Source: UBA1450 sp964452355 | GTDB taxonomy: Bacteria > Patescibacteriota > Microgenomatia > UBA1406 > GWC2-37-13 | NCBI GenBank assembly: GCA_964452355.1 | Contig: CAYVKV010000018.1 | Location: forward strand, 1-11,282 | Direction: 5' to 3' | Length of the DNA stretch: 11,282 nt | Shown here: positions 7,580 to 11,282 of the stretch, one piece after another | How the letters are laid out: the number at the start of each line of letters is the position of its first letter | Position numbering within the stretch: the first letter of the stretch is position 1 | Notes under the pieces: model-generated | The model's input: only the letters and a program-made list of their open reading frames with translations | What the model was told of the DNA's origin: nothing | The model's database searches: none | Made by a program: the position numbers and the translations under genes

Positions 7580-8866
7580 ATGAGAATAAAAAAACAACTA
7601 AAGATATATATTGTCAAAGAATTCAAAAAACATCTGAAATTCCTGCTATTGGGTGTATGTACCCTCATTGGCATATTTTGGTATATCAATGCCAATATTT
7701 ACCATTTTTTTGCCACCGTTCCAACCGTTGGAGTTGAGTTGCAGGTTCCAGAAAACAACGTGATGATTGACGAACTATTTTCGGTTGGTTTGAGACTGAC
7801 CGACCAAGAAATTGCTGCAACAGATCTATTTATTGAATATGATAGTAATCATGTGACATACGCGCTTGATGAAGGAGCTGAAACGGGCATTTCTCAGCTT
7901 CCTGTTAATTACTTTCGCATGCCTCCGGTCAAGGAAGAGGTGATTCAAACTGATTCATCTCTGAAAAGAGTACATGTCGTACTTGTCTCATGGAATCAAA
8001 TTGCCAATCCGGACAATCCTCTGACACAGTTGAATTTTGTATTTCATGCAAAGTCAAAAGGTGCAGCGACTTTTACCTTAATAAAAAATGGATTGCAGTT
8101 TGCGGGGAATGATTCGCAAAATAACCCGGTTTTATTTGAAATAAGTGAAGATGTAGTATTGACAAAATCAGTACCAATTGGAGATATCGATCAAGTGACT
8201 CCGACCGAAGAGGTAACTCCAGTACCAACGGAATCACCTGCGGTCACGGTCACCGAAACATTTACTCCAACTCCAACTTTTACTGAAACGCCATCTCCAA
8301 CCATTACTCAAATAGTAAACCCTGAAGAGGTGCAACTGGACATACGTTTAAGATTGCAAGGAATTGTTGGAAAACCAGTTGCGGCAGGCTCAGGAATTTC
8401 GATGAAACTCAGTTTAATCTCAGAGGATAAACCAAATTCTTATGAGCAAGAAGTTCTATTTCAGCCGTCAGATTCAGGAGTTTTAACCGGAACGATGACC
8501 CTCAAATCAGCATACACTGGTCCGCTTTATAAATTACTTATCAAAGGTCCAAAGCATTTGCAAAAGCGTATTTGCGAGACACGTCCGAGCGAGGCAGTTG
8601 GCGGCACATATCGCTGCACAAACGGAAATATTGAGCTTAAGAAAGGCAGTAATCAGATACAACTTGAAAATATAGTCATTCTTGCCGGGGATATTCCAGA
8701 GCAGGATAGTGTGATTAATGCACAAGATATTGTATTCATTCGACAAAGCTTGGGGTCAAAAAATGAGAATGATATAAGACGAGGTGACCTAAATTATGAT
8801 GGAATTGTTGACTCACAGGACTATGCAATGATTTTGAATGCGCTCAGTTTCAAGTACGATGATTAG
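7580..8866 (+). CDS. Membrane-anchored protein with cohesin-like and dockerin-like modules
   Basis: A 428-aa surface protein. A basic start (MRIKKQLK..KEFKKHLK) precedes one hydrophobic helix at about 21-39, which lacks an obvious signal peptidase site and probably stays as an anchor. Residues about 50-196 look like a cohesin-type beta module: VGVELQVPENNVMIDELFSVGL, then DLFIEYDSNHV, then LNFVFHAKSKGAATFTL. A Thr/Pro linker covers 206-247. Residues 250-368 form a beta-rich module with YKLLIKGPKHLQKRIC and C332/C346, a segment I recall from many Microgenomates proteins. The C-terminus (370-425) is dockerin-like: a degenerate first loop (D371-D383) and a canonical second loop D403-x-N405-x-D407-G-x-V-D411. 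An earlier in-frame ATG at 7538 lies inside the subtilase gene and is less likely; 7580 gives an 11-nt gap and a sensible basic N-terminus. It is cotranscribed with the subtilase and may act as its scaffold. Confidence 0.8.
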   Translation: MRIKKQLKIYIVKEFKKHLKFLLLGVCTLIGIFWYINANIYHFFATVPTVGVELQVPENNVMIDELFSVGLRLTDQEIAATDLFIEYDSNHVTYALDEGAETGISQLPVNYFRMPPVKEEVIQTDSSLKRVHVVLVSWNQIANPDNPLTQLNFVFHAKSKGAATFTLIKNGLQFAGNDSQNNPVLFEISEDVVLTKSVPIGDIDQVTPTEEVTPVPTESPAVTVTETFTPTPTFTETPSPTITQIVNPEEVQLDIRLRLQGIVGKPVAAGSGISMKLSLISEDKPNSYEQEVLFQPSDSGVLTGTMTLKSAYTGPLYKLLIKGPKHLQKRICETRPSEAVGGTYRCTNGNIELKKGSNQIQLENIVILAGDIPEQDSVINAQDIVFIRQSLGSKNENDIRRGDLNYDGIVDSQDYAMILNALSFKYDD

Positions 8867-8894
8867 AGAGAATACGGTTTTTTTAGTCAAGGAG

Positions 8895-8900
8895 TATAAT
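8895..8900 (+). promoter_or_regulatory. Consensus -10 before the acidic orphan gene
   Basis: TATAAT, a perfect -10, ends 10 nt before the ATG at 8911, giving a predicted leader of about 4 nt. AAGGAG at 8889-8894 looks like a Shine-Dalgarno sequence but is 16 nt from the start and would lie upstream of the transcript. A run of seven T (8878-8884) precedes it without a clear hairpin. No -35 match is evident. Confidence 0.5.
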
Positions 8901-8910
8901 TCTTGTTAGT

Positions 8911-9372
8911 ATGGTTGAACAGGGGTCGGTACATTCTGAATCAGAAGCATTTGAGCCAGATCCACTTTATCCTGATGATGACTTTGTGCAAAGAGTGGGA
9001 ATGATTGTCGGAGATCCTTTCGCTCGAATTTTTCACCTCCCAAATATTGCTAGCACTGACGTACTTGATCTGAGAACTCAACGTGAGGTTAAGATTGTCG
9101 TACTCCGTGATCAAAGCGGCTTTCTTCATTTTAAAGCCTATCATCCCGATGAGGATGGTCCAGAAGGAGATATTGAAGTAATGGGAATATCTGATTTTGA
9201 AGCCATGATGGAAGAGGAGGAAGAATATGCTCCTTCACGAGGTTTGGCAGGAATGAGAAAGAAAAGAGCATCGCGAACGACTTTTGATACCGACGATTGG
9301 ATCCGAGAAAGAGGAGGAGATCCAGATTATCGGATGCCAAAAACAGTTTTTCAAAGAAATAAATTATGTTAA
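8911..9372 (+). CDS. Acidic hypothetical protein
   Basis: A 153-aa protein I do not recognise. It is strongly acidic in the first two thirds (DPLYPDDDF at 17-25, HPDEDGPEGDIEV at 78-90, EEEEE at 101-105), then switches to a basic stretch GMRKKRASR (114-122) and ends TDDWIRERGGDPDYRMPK. A short central part (about 28-75: VGMIVGDPFARIFHLPN, then REVKIVVLRDQSGFLHFKAY) could be a small beta fold; the rest looks flexible. There is no signal peptide or membrane helix. It has its own near-leaderless promoter and stands alone between the surface-protein pair and purF. The opposing charge blocks suggest interaction with a basic partner such as a nucleic-acid-binding or ribosomal protein, but that is speculation. 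Confidence 0.7.
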   Translation: MVEQGSVHSESEAFEPDPLYPDDDFVQRVGMIVGDPFARIFHLPNIASTDVLDLRTQREVKIVVLRDQSGFLHFKAYHPDEDGPEGDIEVMGISDFEAMMEEEEEYAPSRGLAGMRKKRASRTTFDTDDWIRERGGDPDYRMPKTVFQRNKLC

Positions 9373-9391
9373 AAAATGACATTTAAAATCA

Positions 9392-9421
9392 TTGGCTCAT
9401 GCAATTAATCCATGGTATGAT
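9392..9421 (+). promoter_or_regulatory. Promoter of the purF leader
   Basis: TTGGCT (9392-9397), an 18-nt spacer and TATGAT (9416-9421) with an extended TGG just upstream: the best complete promoter in the window. Transcription should start near 9428. An imperfectly spaced repeat AATGA (9375-9379) / TCATT (9389-9393) overlaps the -35 and could be an operator, but it is short. Confidence 0.65.
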
Positions 9422-9430
9422 GATTTCATA

Positions 9431-9511
9431 ATGATGAAGGATTTAAATCCTACCTCAGCTCAATTTATTGATACCTATCAATCGATCCGCCTGAAACGGC
9501 GGATTTTTTAA
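9431..9511 (+). CDS. Possible 26-codon leader ORF before purF
   Basis: ATGATGAAG at 9431 opens a frame of 26 codons beginning MMKDLNPTSAQF and ending SIRLKRRIF, with its TAA (9509-9511) at the last T of the terminator run. The ATG is 9 nt after the -10, the same geometry as the other genes here, so it would be translated from a near-leaderless message. An open frame this short can easily arise by chance, and it shows no run of one amino acid as classical attenuator peptides do. A ribosome covering it would disrupt the terminator hairpin. Confidence 0.25.
   Translation: MMKDLNPTSAQFIDTYQSIRLKRRIF
9467..9482 (+). repeat. Perfect 7-bp inverted repeat in the purF leader
   Basis: ATTGATA and TATCAAT flank CC. 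In DNA it has the size and symmetry of a dimeric repressor operator placed about 40 nt after the transcription start; in RNA it would fold as a six-pair stem with loop ACCT. It ends 2 nt before the terminator stem. Confidence 0.55.
9485..9509 (+). terminator. Strong intrinsic terminator 14 nt before purF
   Basis: ATCCGCC (9485-9491), loop TGAAAC, GGCGGAT (9498-9504) and a run of six T (9504-9509): a perfect seven-pair, GC-rich stem. It may end the leader RNA that starts near 9428 and the acidic orphan transcript. No good promoter lies between it and the purF ATG, so purF seems to need read-through. Confidence 0.85.
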
Positions 9512-9523
9512 TGGTCAAAATGT

Positions 9524-11023
9524 ATGAGTGAAAAAATCATCCAAGAAAAATGTGGACTGGTGGCGGTGTATTCAAAAGAATATGCTCATCAGTTGAATAT
9601 TGCAATTCTTGCCGCCGTAGGGGTACAACATCGTGGTACCCATGGCGCGGGGACGGTATTAAAAACAACGAGAGGACTGGTTCAACACATTGGTAAAGGA
9701 CTTCTTCGAGAGGTATTTACAAAAAAAATAGTCAAAAAAATTCGTCAAAAAAGTAAATGGCTCATTATTCACACAAGATATGGTACCCATGGCGGGTATC
9801 TCAAGGAAAATCTGCAACCCTGTATTTGTAAAAGTCCCAAAGGAGAAAAAATCGTGGTGGCACATAATGGACAATTTATTCAAATGGAGAAATTCTTGAG
9901 TGAGATTCCAAAAAAAATTCCAAAAAAAGTAAGCGATACCTACATTTTTACTGAACTTCTTGCTCATGCAAAAGGTAATACATGGAATGAAAAAATACTC
10001 AAAACACTTGATAAAGTCACGGGAGCATATGCACTTCTCATTGGAGTTGGTGACAGTCTTTATGTAGCTCGAGATCCTCATGGAGTAAGACCACTGAGCA
10101 TTGGTTCATTGCGAAATAAGCGAATCATTGCATCAGAAACACACGCATTCGATAAAATTGGTGCAAAAGTCCATCGAGAGCTAAAGCCGGGTGAGGTTGT
10201 TAAAATTGGCCCATCTGGTGTTGAAGTAATTCGAAGAGGTTCAAAGCTTGCCAAACATTTCTGTGATTTTGAATGGGCATATTTTAGTCGTCCCGATTCT
10301 CTTTTACCGCCAAATGGAGAAGGTGACCGTCCCAATGAATGGCTTTCGGTTAATCATTTCAGAGAAGGGTGCGGAGAAACTCTGGCAAAAGAATTTCCCG
10401 TCAAAAATGCTACATTTGTCGTAGGTATTCCTGATTCAGGACTTTCGATGGCTACGGGATATGCAAGTGCTTTAGGGCTTCGATATAGACAGGCTATTGT
10501 TCGGGATCATTTTGATCCCGAAGGAGATCAGCGACTTTTCATGCGCGATGATCAGATCAAGCGAATTCAAAAAAAAGTTCTGGGAAAACTTTCTCTTGTG
10601 CCGGAGCCACGAATGTGGAAAGATGCGATAGTCGTGATCGGGGATGATTCAATCGTCCGTGGCAATGTATCAGCGGAAATCACGAAAGCAATTTTTTTGA
10701 TGGGAGCACGTGAAGTTCACTGGATTATTGGATTTCCTCCGGTCATGAAACCTTGCCATTTGGGGGTGAGTATCCGTTCAGAGGAAGAACTCATTGCCGC
10801 TCGTCATAAAGGGAGAATTGCCGGTATTACCAAAGAGATTGGCGCGACAAGCGTGCATTTCATCAGTAATAAAGGATTTATCAAGGCGCGTTTGAGAAAT
10901 CTTCCGTTTAAGGATGTTGAAAATCCACAGGAAATATTTTTGAAAAATGGAGGATGTGGCGGATGTGTGACTGGAAATTATCCGATAAGTAAAGAAGGAG
11001 TCTATTATTTAGAAAATAGTTGA
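9524..11023 (+). CDS. purF: Amidophosphoribosyltransferase (glutamine PRPP amidotransferase)
   Basis: PurF makes phosphoribosylamine from PRPP and glutamine, the first step of purine synthesis. The 499-aa protein has an Ntn glutaminase domain (about 10-240) with nucleophile C10 after a 9-residue propeptide, QHRGTHGAG (35-43), HTRYGTHG (83-90), AHNGQ (113-117), SDT (137-139) and ARDPHGVRPLSIG (182-194). The phosphoribosyltransferase domain has GIPDSG (301-306) and GDDSIVRG (373-380). Four cysteines match the Bacillus-type 4Fe-4S ligands: C247 (CDFEWAYFSRPDS), C411 (PCHLG), C478 and C481 (CGGCVTGNYP). Differences from the usual family: RGTT of the phosphate loop reads RGNV, and the flexible loop usually KNRYxGRTFI reads VRDHFDPEGDQRLFM (326-340). 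It starts 14 nt after a terminator and is followed within 5 nt by a purN-like frame. A divergent PurF is most likely; a PurF-like enzyme with altered substrate use is possible. Confidence 0.9.
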   Translation: MSEKIIQEKCGLVAVYSKEYAHQLNIAILAAVGVQHRGTHGAGTVLKTTRGLVQHIGKGLLREVFTKKIVKKIRQKSKWLIIHTRYGTHGGYLKENLQPCICKSPKGEKIVVAHNGQFIQMEKFLSEIPKKIPKKVSDTYIFTELLAHAKGNTWNEKILKTLDKVTGAYALLIGVGDSLYVARDPHGVRPLSIGSLRNKRIIASETHAFDKIGAKVHRELKPGEVVKIGPSGVEVIRRGSKLAKHFCDFEWAYFSRPDSLLPPNGEGDRPNEWLSVNHFREGCGETLAKEFPVKNATFVVGIPDSGLSMATGYASALGLRYRQAIVRDHFDPEGDQRLFMRDDQIKRIQKKVLGKLSLVPEPRMWKDAIVVIGDDSIVRGNVSAEITKAIFLMGAREVHWIIGFPPVMKPCHLGVSIRSEEELIAARHKGRIAGITKEIGATSVHFISNKGFIKARLRNLPFKDVENPQEIFLKNGGCGGCVTGNYPISKEGVYYLENS

Positions 11024-11027
11024 TTCT

Positions 11028-11282
11028 ATGATTAAAATTATTACAAATTTTGAATTCGCTCGTAACCAAAAATTTGAAAGCGGAAATTGCGATTGTGGTG
11101 AGTGATGCTCCCGATGCATTTGGTCTACAACGTGCGAGTAAACACAAGATTCCGACATTGATATGCTCAAAGAAAGACAACTTGATAGAGTTATTACATT
11201 CAAAGTATGAAGTTGATTATATTGTTCTTGCTGGATGGAAAATGATTGTGCCCGACGACATGATCGATATATTTGAAAATCG
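11028..11282 (+). pseudogene. purN: purN-like phosphoribosylglycinamide formyltransferase, 5' end disrupted, partial
   Basis: From 11032 one frame reads LQILNSLVTKNLKAEI, IAIVVSDAPDAFGLQRA, HKIPTL and VDYIVLAGWKMIVP, matching the core of PurN, which formylates glycinamide ribonucleotide (compare ADAFGLERA and VVLAGFMRIL in E. coli PurN). The frame begins right after an in-frame TGA (11029-11031) and has no ATG. The ATG at 11028, 4 nt after the purF stop, starts MIKII in the next frame and stops after 25 codons (TGA 11103-11105). The first beta strand and the GxGSN phosphate-binding loop that should precede LQ are absent. By comparison with the usual N-terminus, about 26 nt are missing between ATGATTAAAATT and TTACAA. 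This may be a true pseudogene, an assembly or consensus error, or initiation at TTG 11050 to give a shortened protein. The frame continues past the window edge. Confidence 0.65.

Larger units (their letters stand above)
9428..9509 (+). ncRNA. Hairpin-rich leader or small RNA upstream of purF
   Basis: Between the promoter and the terminator lie about 82 nt with three inverted repeats in a row: GGAT-TTAA-ATCC (9439-9450), ATTGATA-CC-TATCAAT (9467-9482), and the terminator stem (9485-9504). As a transcript this would be a compact, terminated RNA of about 80 nt, or a leader controlling read-through into purF. I do not recognise a known riboswitch class (no guanine or PRPP riboswitch core that I can see). 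A 26-codon ORF overlaps the same bases and is an alternative reading. Confidence 0.45.

Noticed and set aside
8866..8894. Possible terminator after the cohesin-like gene (T7 at 8878-8884)
   Set aside because: No GC-rich hairpin precedes the T-run.
9659..10081. Minus-strand frame of 140 codons inside purF
   Set aside because: It is opposite the conserved glutaminase domain and is rich in Phe/Ser from reading Lys/Glu codons in reverse.
1..11282. CRISPR array, tRNA, rRNA, insertion sequence, integrase or attachment site
   Set aside because: No regularly spaced repeats, no RNA gene signatures, no transposase or recombinase motifs and no terminal inverted repeats were seen on either strand.

Overview
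The window reads as a gene-dense, AT-rich stretch of a bacterial chromosome with every recognisable gene on the + strand. The best guess is Patescibacteria (Candidate Phyla Radiation), probably a Microgenomates-type lineage. This rests on architecture and remembered family resemblance, not a search. The pointers are secreted proteins with long Thr/Pro 'TPTPT' linkers ending in degenerate dockerin-like repeats, a small 'KKWETS..RR' membrane protein of a kind common in these genomes, almost no Shine-Dalgarno sequences, and standard stop codons (TGA terminates several genes, so this is not a UGA-Gly lineage).

Layout. Positions 1-209 hold no gene I can support, only a weak promoter candidate and a possible SD. 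A two-gene carbohydrate unit follows: a GT4-type glycosyltransferase (210-1421) and, 6 nt later, a cytoplasmic GH13 alpha-glucosidase-like enzyme (1428-3014). Next is a DUF5680-like protein (3078-3533) behind its own extended -10 promoter, followed by a compact membrane/lipid cluster: a CruF-like polytopic membrane protein (3578-4420), a PIG-L/LmbE-type deacetylase (4428-5153) and an 89-aa membrane protein (5170-5439). That cluster is closed by an intrinsic terminator (5476-5500).

The central block encodes two exported proteins: a subtilisin-family (S8) protease with propeptide, Thr/Pro linker and dockerin-like tail (5601-7568), and a membrane-anchored protein with a cohesin-like module, Thr/Pro linker, beta-rich module and dockerin-like tail (7580-8866). 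Together they could form a small cohesin-dockerin-style assembly on the cell surface. A very acidic orphan protein follows (8911-9372).

The right end is purine biosynthesis. purF (9524-11023) keeps its Cys nucleophile and probable Fe-S ligands but has unusual PRPP-site sequences. It is preceded by a promoter, a hairpin-rich leader of about 80 nt that also contains a 26-codon ORF, and a perfect intrinsic terminator only 14 nt before the purF start, which suggests attenuation or a small RNA. It is followed by a purN-like reading frame whose N-terminal phosphate-binding segment appears deleted and out of frame, running off the right edge.

At least four promoter -10 elements lie only 6-11 nt before an ATG, so leaderless or nearly leaderless transcripts look like the local norm.
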